From NCBI GenBank assembly GCA_026645635.1, contig JAPKMV010000010.1, positions 1-17,149 of the forward strand: a stretch of 17,149 bases of DNA, given 5' to 3'. Of the stretch, positions 1 to 6,805 are shown piece after piece. The position numbers were made by a program, and so were the translations under genes. Position 1 is the stretch's first letter. Each line of letters begins with the position of its first letter. The notes under the pieces were generated by a model, which was given only the letters and a program-made list of their open reading frames with translations, did no database searches and was not told the DNA's origin. This DNA is from Caldilineaceae bacterium. GTDB lineage: Bacteria; Chloroflexota; Anaerolineae; Caldilineales; Caldilineaceae.

Positions 1-708
1 GCTGGCGCGGAGGCGCTCCAGTGTGGCTGCGCCGGCCTCTCCCGCAGGCACGATCAGGTCGATGCGGCTGAGGCGGCGCTCCATGCCCAGCACCTCCTGC
101 GCGGTGGCGATGTCCACTGCGATCAGCCCGTCCAGCGCGCGGCGGCTCAGGTCGTCGGAAGGCGCCAGCAGCCCGGCCAGAGTAAGGGTGAAGGACTCGC
201 TGCCGTTGCGCAGCGTGAGTTTATCCCCCGGCGCCAGGCCGTAACGGGCGGCCACGTCGCTGCTGATCAGCGCAGTGGCGGGCACGGTCATCAGGTCGGT
301 CAGGAAGGCGCCGGCCGGCCCGCTGGCCTGGTCGCCGGGGCCGAGGTAGCTGCGAAAGGGCGGCTCGGCAAAGGGGTCCACGCCGAGGAGGCGCACGGGC
401 TGGCTGTCCAGTTCGGCGGCCACCACGTAGCGATCCACCACCGGCGCGCTCTCCCGGTAGCCGAGTTCCGTGCGCAGGCGGGTGTAGAGCGCCGCGTCCA
501 GCCCTGCCGGGCCGCCGGAAATCTGGTGCGTCGCCTTGCCCGTCACCGTCTCCGTGCCCAGTTGGAAGGCGCGATCCGCCGAGCCGTTGGCCAGGTCGAT
601 GGCCACGATCATCGCCACGCCGATGGCGACGCCGACGACAAAAAAGAAACTCTGCAGTGGCCGCCGCAGCGCATGGCGCCGGGCGAGGCGGTAGATGGAA
701 TGGAACAT
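1..708 (-). CDS. ABC transporter permease, FtsX/MacB-like, C-terminal part outside window
   Basis: This is the membrane subunit of an ABC exporter of the MacB/LolC-E/FtsX type. The frame is open for 236 codons from ATG at 708 to the window edge with no stop, so the gene is cut at its 3' end. The protein starts [19 protein letters not shown], followed by one hydrophobic segment (about residues 18-38, [17 protein letters not shown]). The rest resembles a MacB periplasmic core domain: segments such as [19 protein letters not shown] and [25 protein letters not shown] fit that fold. The C-terminal membrane segments and FtsX domain would lie beyond position 1. It follows the ATPase gene by 86 nt on the same strand, so the two probably form one transporter. 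The substrate cannot be read from the sequence; lipoprotein or peptide export is typical of the family. Confidence 0.85.
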   Translation of the reverse strand, partial: MFHSIYRLARRHALRRPLQSFFFVVGVAIGVAMIVAIDLANGSADRAFQLGTETVTGKATHQISGGPAGLDAALYTRLRTELGYRESAPVVDRYVVAAELDSQPVRLLGVDPFAEPPFRSYLGPGDQASGPAGAFLTDLMTVPATALISSDVAARYGLAPGDKLTLRNGSESFTLTLAGLLAPSDDLSRRALDGLIAVDIATAQEVLGMERRLSRIDLIVPAGEAGAATLERLRAS

Positions 709-726
709 GGTCTTCTCCGATGTGAC

Positions 727-801
727 TGAGGGGGTGAGAGGGTGAAAAGGCAATCACCCCCTCACCCTCTCACCCCCTCACCTCCCTCACCCTCTCACCC
801 C
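727..801. repeat. Tandem CACCCYCT 8-mers with an inverted copy
   Basis: Positions 755-801 hold five to six near-perfect units of CACCCCCT or CACCCTCT (one unit is 9 nt). The segment 727-745 is the exact inverse complement of 762-780, giving a 19-bp stem with a 16-nt loop. The array runs into the stop codon of the ATPase gene (795-797) and separates it from the permease. It could act as an attenuating stem-loop between the two genes. A related array lies at 17074-17108. Confidence 0.8.
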
Positions 802-1577
802 GCCTGGTCGCTCACCAACTTCCCATGCGCGAGATGGAGCACGCGATCCGCCTGCGCGGCGACTTCAGGCGCGTGGGTGGCCATGAAGAGCGTCTTGCCC
901 GCGTCGCGGGTCAGTTCCAGCAGCAGGCGCAGCACCGTGTCGCCGGTGTCCTCGTCCAGGTTGCCCGTCGGCTCATCGGCCAGGATCAGCAGCGGGTCGT
1001 TGGCCAGGGCGCGGGCGATGGCGACGCGCTGCTGCTCGCCGCCGCTCAGCTTGTCGGGGTAGGTGGCCAGCCGGTTGCCCAGCCCCACGCGGTCGAGGAG
1101 CGCCTGCGCACGCTGCCGCGCGCCGCGGCTCTTGCCCGCCAGTTCCAGGGGCAGGGTCACGTTTTCCTGCACCGTGAGCGTGGGGATCAGGTTGAAGAAC
1201 TGGAAGACGATGCCCATGTTGCGGCGGCGGAAGAGGGTGCGTTCGTGCTCGCTCAGCGCGGTGAGGCGCACCGTTTCCGCGCCGTTGGCGATCACCACGT
1301 GGCCGCGCGTCGGCGCGTCGATGCCGGAAAGCAGGTTGAGCAGGGTGCTCTTGCCGCTGCCCGACTTGCCGAGCAGACAGACGAACTCCCCGCGGTAGAA
1401 CTCGCGGTTCAGCTCGTCGAGCACCACATGCTGCTGCTCGCCCTCGGTGTAGACCTTGGTCAGTTGCTCCAGCCGGATCAGCACCGGTTTGTCGCTGCGG
1501 GCAGCGCCGTCTTCACGGGCAGGTTGGGCTGCCGGCGCCACAACCGCGGCTGGCAGGTCGATTGTCATTGGTTGCAT
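795..1577 (-). CDS. ABC transporter ATP-binding protein, LolD/MacB type
   Basis: This cytoplasmic ATPase powers the exporter whose permease follows. The 260 residues show all ABC motifs: Walker [10 protein letters not shown] (70-78), Q-loop Q126 in VFQFFNL, signature LSGGEQQ (177-183), Walker B LLILADE (196-202), D-loop GNLD and switch H235. [15 protein letters not shown] and DEPTGNLD are typical of the LolD/MacB/FtsE group. About 30 Ala/Pro-rich residues precede the nucleotide-binding domain, which is longer than usual. The start at 1577 is favoured by an AGAGGA Shine-Dalgarno about 7 nt upstream; a second ATG lies at 1568. It is the first gene of a minus-strand operon with the permease and is divergent from the DUF6922-AbiEii unit. 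Other members of the same ATPase clade cannot be excluded. Confidence 0.93.
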   Translation of the reverse strand: MQPMTIDLPAAVVAPAAQPAREDGAARSDKPVLIRLEQLTKVYTEGEQQHVVLDELNREFYRGEFVCLLGKSGSGKSTLLNLLSGIDAPTRGHVVIANGAETVRLTALSEHERTLFRRRNMGIVFQFFNLIPTLTVQENVTLPLELAGKSRGARQRAQALLDRVGLGNRLATYPDKLSGGEQQRVAIARALANDPLLILADEPTGNLDEDTGDTVLRLLLELTRDAGKTLFMATHAPEVAAQADRVLHLAHGKLVSDQAG

Positions 1578-1636
1578 TGGTCATCCTCTATCAAAAGTTC
1601 GTTTGTGCCATTTTGCACGAATCGGCGCCCGGGGTC

Positions 1637-1652
1637 TGTCGGATAGCCGACA
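1637..1652. promoter_or_regulatory. 16-nt palindrome in divergent intergenic region
   Basis: TGTCGG-ATAG-CCGACA is a perfect 6-bp inverted repeat with a 4-nt spacer. It lies between the divergent ABC ATPase and DUF6922 genes, about 60 nt upstream of the predicted plus-strand start of transcription. It could be an operator for either unit; no matching regulator is known. Confidence 0.3.
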
Positions 1653-1679
1653 ATGGGCGGGGAGATGGTAGATCGCAGC

Positions 1680-1707
1680 TTGACCCACAGGCGTTTCTCA
1701 TTAGAAT
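1680..1707 (+). promoter_or_regulatory. Sigma-70-type promoter for the DUF6922-AbiEii operon
   Basis: TTGACC (1680-1685) and TAGAAT (1702-1707) are separated by 16 nt. Each hexamer matches the consensus at five of six positions. Transcription would begin near 1714, about 31 nt before the first ATG of the following gene at 1745. This is among the best promoter matches in the window. Confidence 0.6.
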
Positions 1708-1744
1708 AGGGATAGTGAGTAGGCTCAAATGAAGAAGTGGTCCG

Positions 1745-2101
1745 ATGAGAGGGCAACTGCAACAATTGGGTATTCCCCACAAGAGTGATCCGACGGTAAC
1801 CGGCAACTCTATGATGCCGGCAGATAGCTCATGGCTCTTCCCCGAATATGATGCGGATGAGATGGACCTGGTTCAATACCGTGGCGTCATTATTGAACGT
1901 ATCCTGGAACGCGGTTCGCAGGATCAGTTGCGCTGGCTGTTCCGCACTTATGGCGAGGCTGACGTTGCCGAATGGGTGCGCAGGCACGGTTTTCGTCTGC
2001 TCTCCAAGCGATCCTTTGCGTTGTGGCGCCTCGCGCTGGATGTGCATGGGATTGACACCCCAGAATGGGCCATTGCCGCCAAGGCTGATTCGCCGTGGTG
2101 A
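1745..2101 (+). CDS. DUF6922-like protein, putative antitoxin partner of AbiEii
   Basis: This small soluble protein (118 codons from ATG 1745) resembles DUF6922 proteins, which are commonly found directly upstream of AbiEii-type nucleotidyltransferases. The recognisable part begins at LFPEYDADEMD (residues 31-41). It continues through VIIERILERG, RWLFRTYG and LSKRSFALWRLALD, which make up the short helical domain of the family. ATG codons at 1811 and 1814 would give a 95-96-residue protein closer to the family's usual start. The 1745 ATG is kept because a weak purine-rich site (AAGAAGTGG) precedes it and the promoter is nearby. The stop overlaps the next start as GTGA, so translation is probably coupled. 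The antitoxin role is inferred from position and family context; no DNA-binding motif is evident. Confidence 0.75.
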   Translation: MRGQLQQLGIPHKSDPTVTGNSMMPADSSWLFPEYDADEMDLVQYRGVIIERILERGSQDQLRWLFRTYGEADVAEWVRRHGFRLLSKRSFALWRLALDVHGIDTPEWAIAAKADSPW

Positions 2102-2751
2102 CCTTTCATCTCGAATCGGCTACACCGTCTTGCTTGGCCGCTTTTGACATATTGCGCGGCCAAGCCTTCCTTGGGGATTTCTATCTTGCTGGCGGCACCG
2201 CGCTCGCCCTACAGTTGGGGCATCGCATCTCTACCGATTTGGATTGGTTCAGTACGACCCAAGTACTGCGAGCCACGGAACGTGAAGCAATTGTCCGCAA
2301 GTTGGCTGCGCAGGTCGACACCGCAGTGACATCCGAGGAAGACGGTATGTTGTTCTTACGGCTGCATGGGACCGACGTGAGCTTCCTCTATCAGCAGCAT
2401 CCGCTGTTGGAGCCAACGGTGGACTTCACCGGCGTGCAACTTGCGTCCCCTGTCGATATTGGTGTGATGAAGCTGGCCGCAGTCAATTCCCGCGGCTCGC
2501 GGCGCGACTTCATTGATTTGTACTGCCTTCGCCATATTGTCACCCTGGATCAACTGTTGGATTTGGCAACGGCGAAATATGCAGATCGGCCCAGTTTTCT
2601 GCCGATTGCAGCACGAGCGTTAGCCTATTTTGAAGATGCCGAGCAGCAGCCAATGCCACGCATGCTGGTTGGCGCCCAATGGCACGACGTGCGCGCCTAC
2701 TGTGAAGCTGCCGCTCGGCGACTTGCCAGGCGGCTTAGCGGATTGCAGTAA
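2098..2751 (+). CDS. Nucleotidyltransferase of the AbiEii/AbiGii toxin family
   Basis: This is a DNA polymerase beta-like nucleotidyltransferase, the likely toxin of a two-gene system. In numbering from GTG 2095 (218 residues) the signature is AGGTALAL (32-39), then GHRISTDLDWFS (42-53) with the metal-binding D48 and D50. D94 in TDVSFL is a candidate third carboxylate. The second conserved block of the family is present as MKLAAVNSRGSRRDFIDLY (125-143), including K126, R137 and D141. Length is normal for the short AbiEii form. GTG 2098 overlaps the upstream stop by 4 nt (GTGA) and is preferred; GTG 2095 is equally possible. Known relatives transfer nucleotides to RNA or tRNA and arrest growth, often as phage defence. 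The actual substrate here is unknown. All core residues appear intact, so it is probably active. Confidence 0.88.
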   Translation: MTFHLESATPSCLAAFDILRGQAFLGDFYLAGGTALALQLGHRISTDLDWFSTTQVLRATEREAIVRKLAAQVDTAVTSEEDGMLFLRLHGTDVSFLYQQHPLLEPTVDFTGVQLASPVDIGVMKLAAVNSRGSRRDFIDLYCLRHIVTLDQLLDLATAKYADRPSFLPIAARALAYFEDAEQQPMPRMLVGAQWHDVRAYCEAAARRLARRLSGLQ

Positions 2752-2784
2752 GACTAAGCGCCCGCCTCACCGAGTTTGCACCTG

Positions 2785-2793
2785 TGATACAAT
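2785..2793 (+). promoter_or_regulatory. Extended -10 element before the CHAT remnant
   Basis: TGATACAAT fits the extended -10 pattern TGnTANAAT. No clear -35 hexamer lies at the expected distance. It is about 48 nt upstream of the ATG at 2841, so it could have served the now-degraded CHAT gene. Confidence 0.35.
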
Positions 2794-2840
2794 CCTCCCC
2801 AGACGCAGCCGCCAACCCACCCAACCACCGGGAACCATCC

Positions 2841-3175
2841 ATGCCTGTAGAACTCATCCTTACCGTCGATGCCCAGGACCGCCTGATCGCCGCGTGCGAC
2901 GGCGCGCCGCTTGCCGCGACTACGCCGCTGGCCAACCTGCCCGCGCTTGCGCCGGCGAGCAATCCCTATTTCCACAACCTGCGGGCCTGGGCGCGCAGAT
3001 CTACGCGGCCCTGGGCGGCAACGCGCTGCGCGCCCGGCTGGACGCCGCCTGGCCGCGTGTCCTCTACCTGACGGCGGACAACCGCGCCGCAGCGCTGCCC
3101 TGGGAGTATGCCTACATGGGCGACGACTTCCTGGCGCTCCACTACGGGATGCTGCTCTGGGCGCGCGTGGGGTAA
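2841..3175 (+). pseudogene. CHAT-domain protein fragment, frameshifted and truncated
   Basis: Reading from ATG 2841 gives MPVELILTVDAQ and continues through ANLPALAPASNPYFHNLRAW. Near 2985-2995 the similarity moves to another frame, which reads GAQIYAALGGNALRARLDAA, then VLYLTADNRAAALPWEYAYM and GDDFLALHYGML before a TAA at 3173-3175. The LPWE block and the FLALHYGML segment are typical of the front of a CHAT (caspase-like peptidase) domain. The catalytic His and Cys that should follow in a complete protein are absent. One frameshift plus loss of most of the gene shows decay. CHAT proteins act in death-like effector and defence pathways. The fragment ends about 10 nt before a palindromic repeat, which may mark the deletion junction. 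Confidence 0.65.
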
Positions 3176-3184
3176 AGCACAATC

Positions 3185-3266
3185 GACCGCGGATTCGACG
3201 GATTCGGCGGATTGCCGCGGATAAAACCAAAAAGAAAATCCGCGCGCATCCGCCAAATCCGCGGTC
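3185..3266. repeat. Imperfect inverted repeat of ATCCGCGGA-type 9-mers
   Basis: The outer arms GACCGCGGATT (3185-3195) and AATCCGCGGTC (3256-3266) are perfect inverse complements. Inner segments with GGCGGAT and CCGCGGAT (to 3222) pair with ATCCGCG (3238-3244) and ATCCGCC further right. The left arm has one extra 9-nt unit. The loop (3223-3237) is A-rich. The repeat lies between the convergent CHAT remnant and the hybrid kinase gene and reaches the kinase stop codon, so it could end transcription in both directions. Confidence 0.75.
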
Positions 3267-6200
3267 TATGGATCGCCACTCGCCTGCAGCGCGGTGACGA
3301 TGGTCTGCGCCAGTTGCACGGTGTCGGGCGGTTTGGTGAGCCAGGCGGCCTTTCCAAATTCACGCAGTTCGTCGATGTCGCGGGTGAGGGGATGACCCGT
3401 CAAGAGCACCACCGGCTGCTGCAAACCGCGCTGACGCAGCGCCTTGAACAGCGCAATGCCGCCCAGCCTGGGCATGACCACATCGCTGAGCACCAGGTCG
3501 ATCGGCGTGTCGGCCGTTTCCAACAGCGCCAGCGCTTCCACGCCGTTAGTCGCCTGCTTTACGCAATAGTGCCAACTCTCCAACAGTTCCACCAGCGTGG
3601 CGCGCAACTGGGTGTCATCTTCCACGACCAGGATGGTCTTGCCGTCGCCCTGGGGCAGCGGCGTTTGCGGAATGGCTGCCTCGGGGACGCTTTCCGCGGC
3701 CGGCTGCGCGGGCAGGTAGATCGTGAAGCTGGCGCCGCGTCCGGGATGGCTGGTCACGGTGATGTGGCCGTCGTGCTGGCCGACGATGCCGTAGACCTGC
3801 GCCAGCCCCAGCCCGGTGCCCAGCCCCGGTTCCTTGGTGGTGAAAAATGGCTCGAAGACATGGCGCATCACTTCGGGGGGCATCCCGACGCCGGTGTCGC
3901 TCACGGTAAGTTGAATCCAGTCGCCCGCGGCCATGCCCGGCAGCGGCGGCTCTTGCGGCGCCTGGACGACCAGATGCGCCACATCGATCCGCAAACGGCC
4001 GCCTTCGGGCATGGCGTCGCGCGCATTGAACGCCAGGTTCATCAGCGCCTGCTGGAGCCGCGTCGGGTCGCCCTTGATGAAATAGTCGCCCGGCCCGACC
4101 ACCAGTTCGATCTCCACATGTTCGGGCAGCGTGCGGTTGAGCAATTCCACCTGCTGCTGCAGCAGCGCCGTCAGATCGAGCGTGTGCCGCTCCATCACCG
4201 CGCGGCGGCTGAAGTCGAGGATCTGGCGGATCATCTCCGTGGCGCGCATCGCCTGGCGTTCGATGGTCGCCAGCCGCGTCAGTGACCGCTCGTCCAGCCC
4301 GGCGCTCTTGGCGAGCATCTGCGTGTAGAGCGTGATCACCGACATCAGATTGTTGAAATCGTGGGCGATGCCCGCGGCAAGCTGGCCGATGGCCGCCATG
4401 CGTTCCTGGCGCTGCATCTGCTGCTCCACCGCGCGCAGCCGGGTGATGTCGCGGATCACCAGCACCCAACCGCCGGGCTGGGGGCCGGCCTCGACTGCCC
4501 GGGCGATCAACTCGAAGGTGGAGGCGCCCACTTCGAGAATGTGCCATTGACCCGCCGGTGGCGATGTCTGGAAGGCGGCCAACGGTTTGCCCGCAAGCTG
4601 CGTGAGCGTGGCGCCCTGGGTCGCGCCGGCCAAAAATTGCAGTTGCGCGAAGCCGTGCGGGTTGGCCGTGACGATGCCGTCGTCCGCGTCGAGCAAGATG
4701 ACACCCTCGGGCACGGTGTCCATGATCTGCGCCATCTGTTCGGCCTGGGCCTGCACCTGCGCCAACAGCCGCGCCTGCTCCGCTTCCGCCTCCTTGCGCG
4801 CGGTGATGTCCTGCTTGATGCCGATGAAATGGCGGATCACACCTTGCTCGTCGCGCACCGGTGTGATCGTCTGCTCCTCGGTGTAGAGCGTGCCGTCCTT
4901 GCGGCGGTTGACCAACTCGCCGCGCCAGACCTCGCCAGCCAGGATCGTCTGCCACATCGTGCGGTAGTAAGCCGTGCCGTGCTGGCCAGAGCGCACCAGT
5001 TCGCGGGGGTTGTGGCGAATCGCCTCTTCCTGGCTGAAACCGGTCAGGGCGGCAAAGGCCGGGTTCACCCATTCGATATTGCCGTCGATGTCGGTGATGA
5101 CGATGCCGTTGGCGGCTGCCTCCAATGCAACCGCTTGCAGATGCTGCTGCTCCTCAGCGCGCTTGCGCTCGGTGATGTCCTGCACGATGCCGGAAAGCTG
5201 GAGAATCTGCCCGTGCTCATCTTTCAGGGTGTCGCTCGGCACCGCCCACACATGGCGCACAACACCATTGGGCCAGACAACCCGATATTCGGTGGCCGCA
5301 GGCGCTGCGTTTTCGACGACGTCGGCGTTGGCAGCGAGAACCCGCTCTGCGTCGTCCGGGTGAATGGCCTGGGCGATCACCTGGTCGAGGTCGCCGTCGA
5401 AGGTCGCCTTGTCGATGCCGAAGATGCGGAACATCTCGTCCGACCAAGTGACGCGATTGGCGCGCGTATCCCAGACCCAATGTCCCACTTTGGCGATTTC
5501 CTGCGAACGGCGCAGCGCCGCCTCGCTGGCGCGCAGCGCCTCTTCGGTGGCCTTGCGTTGGGTGATGTCCACCAGCGAGCCGAAGAGCCGCAACTGGCTG
5601 GCGTCCTGGTCGTCGGGCACACACTTGGCGGAAAAAATGACCCAGACAAGCTGGCCGTCTTTGCGGCGCAGACGCAGCTCACTGTCATCGGTGGCGTTCG
5701 GCGCCAGCCTGGCGATGTGCTCCTCAAAGCGCGGCAGATCCTCGGCGACGATGAGGGAGGCCCAGCCCCCCTGCGTCTGGATCTCGGTGGCCGTGTAGCC
5801 GGTGATCGCTTCCACTGCGCCGCTCATCCAGTCGATCACATAGGCGGCGCCACCCCTGGACGAACACGAAAAGGCGATGTCGGTGGTTGCCGACGAGATG
5901 TGGCGAAAGCGCTCCTCGCTGGCGCGCAGCGCCTGGTTGATCGCTTCCAGTTCGGCGAGTTTTGCCTCCAGCTTGTCGATCAGCACTTCGTTGTAGAGGC
6001 GGTAGTAGGTGGTTTCCTCTTCCAATGCCGGTGCGGGCGTCTGCACAATCCCAGTCTGACGCTGCGCCAGGATCTCGTTGACTGTGGCGACAAAGTCTGC
6101 CACTGTAATCGGTTTGGTGATGAAGCGAGTGGCGCCCAACTTGAGGGCAAAGGCTTCATCCTGCGGGGCAGTGTAGGTCGCGGTGAAGAAGGCGAAGGGG

Positions 6201-6427
6201 ATTTCCGCCAGCAGTGGGTCGAGCCGCCAGGCGCGGCAGAGGGTGTAGCCATCCATGACCGGCATCAAAATATCGGCGATCACCAGGTCCGGGGGGGTGC
6301 TGCGCGCCAACTCCATCGCCTCGACGCCGTTGGCCGCTTCCAGCAGGCGGTGCGGTTCGGTGCTGAGCATCATGCGCAAGAGATAGCGGTTCTCTTCGCG
6401 GTCGTCTACGATCAGAATTGTTGCCAT
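3266..6427 (-). CDS. Hybrid sensor histidine kinase, REC-PAS(x4)-HisKA-HATPase-REC
   Basis: This 1053-residue protein lacks membrane segments and is probably cytosolic. An N-terminal receiver (1-122) has D52 as phosphoacceptor and K105. A helical linker (140-170) leads to four PAS-like domains, about 170-292, 300-423, 428-546 and 560-665; the first three end in a DITxRK-type PAC motif. The HisKA helix carries H689 in [12 protein letters not shown], the HPK4/NtrB-like form. The HATPase domain has N801, G1 DTGVGMP (844-850), FEPFFTTK and GLGTGLGLA (868-876), so it looks active. A C-terminal receiver (930-1048) has D982 and K1032. It starts at ATG 6427, 18 nt after the upstream response-regulator gene, with no clear Shine-Dalgarno; translation may depend on that gene. 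Likely role: last module of a phosphorelay that starts with the upstream kinase. The signal is unknown. Confidence 0.93.
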   Translation of the reverse strand: MATILIVDDREENRYLLRMMLSTEPHRLLEAANGVEAMELARSTPPDLVIADILMPVMDGYTLCRAWRLDPLLAEIPFAFFTATYTAPQDEAFALKLGATRFITKPITVADFVATVNEILAQRQTGIVQTPAPALEEETTYYRLYNEVLIDKLEAKLAELEAINQALRASEERFRHISSATTDIAFSCSSRGGAAYVIDWMSGAVEAITGYTATEIQTQGGWASLIVAEDLPRFEEHIARLAPNATDDSELRLRRKDGQLVWVIFSAKCVPDDQDASQLRLFGSLVDITQRKATEEALRASEAALRRSQEIAKVGHWVWDTRANRVTWSDEMFRIFGIDKATFDGDLDQVIAQAIHPDDAERVLAANADVVENAAPAATEYRVVWPNGVVRHVWAVPSDTLKDEHGQILQLSGIVQDITERKRAEEQQHLQAVALEAAANGIVITDIDGNIEWVNPAFAALTGFSQEEAIRHNPRELVRSGQHGTAYYRTMWQTILAGEVWRGELVNRRKDGTLYTEEQTITPVRDEQGVIRHFIGIKQDITARKEAEAEQARLLAQVQAQAEQMAQIMDTVPEGVILLDADDGIVTANPHGFAQLQFLAGATQGATLTQLAGKPLAAFQTSPPAGQWHILEVGASTFELIARAVEAGPQPGGWVLVIRDITRLRAVEQQMQRQERMAAIGQLAAGIAHDFNNLMSVITLYTQMLAKSAGLDERSLTRLATIERQAMRATEMIRQILDFSRRAVMERHTLDLTALLQQQVELLNRTLPEHVEIELVVGPGDYFIKGDPTRLQQALMNLAFNARDAMPEGGRLRIDVAHLVVQAPQEPPLPGMAAGDWIQLTVSDTGVGMPPEVMRHVFEPFFTTKEPGLGTGLGLAQVYGIVGQHDGHITVTSHPGRGASFTIYLPAQPAAESVPEAAIPQTPLPQGDGKTILVVEDDTQLRATLVELLESWHYCVKQATNGVEALALLETADTPIDLVLSDVVMPRLGGIALFKALRQRGLQQPVVLLTGHPLTRDIDELREFGKAAWLTKPPDTVQLAQTIVTALQASGDP

Positions 6428-6445
6428 AGTGGTTGGCCAATCACG

Positions 6446-6805
6446 TCAAAGAAATTTTGAGATCTCATCGACAAACACAGCGGGATTGATCGGCTTTTCG
6501 ATATAGCCGTTGCAGCCGGACGCCAGGATGCGCTCGCGGTCGCCCACCATCGCATAGGAGGTGACGGCGACAATCGGCGTCATCGTCAGCGCCGCGTTGC
6601 CGCGCAGCGCGGTCGCCACCGCATAGCCATCCATGCCGGGCAGTTGAATGTCGAGCAGGATCAAGTCCGGCGCTGTGGCTTCCGCCAGGGCAATGCCCGC
6701 TGCGCCGTCTTCGGCCTGCACGACGGTATGGCCGTGGTGCTCCAGCAGAAAGGAGGTGAGGTAGCGGTTCTGTTCGTTGTCTTCAATCAGCAGGATGCGC
6801 GCCAT
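6446..6805 (-). CDS. Single-domain response regulator, DivK/CheY-like
   Basis: This 119-residue protein consists only of a receiver domain. It starts MARILLIEDNEQNRYL, with the acidic pair E8-D9, phosphoacceptor D52 in LLLDIQLPGMDG, T82 in AVTSYA and K104 in YIEKPIN. No output domain is present, so it probably passes phosphate between kinases or acts by protein contact. The start at 6805 is supported by GGAG about 9 nt upstream; longer upstream reading lies within the preceding kinase gene and is not receiver-like. Its start overlaps the end of the GAF kinase gene by 23 nt, which implies coupled translation, and the hybrid kinase follows after 18 nt. It is the obvious partner of one or both kinases. 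Confidence 0.93.
   Translation of the reverse strand: MARILLIEDNEQNRYLTSFLLEHHGHTVVQAEDGAAGIALAEATAPDLILLDIQLPGMDGYAVATALRGNAALTMTPIVAVTSYAMVGDRERILASGCNGYIEKPINPAVFVDEISKFL

Noticed and set aside
755..801. CRISPR-like array
   Set aside because: Units are contiguous 8-mers without spacers, and no cas gene is present.
1729..1788. 19-codon ORF starting ATGAAGAAGTGG before the DUF6922 gene
   Set aside because: It overlaps the 1745 start, has no separate ribosome site and no family resemblance; a leader peptide cannot be supported.
4361..6460. Open frame of 699 codons on the plus strand
   Set aside because: It is antisense to the hybrid kinase; the sequence is His/Arg/Gly-rich without domains.
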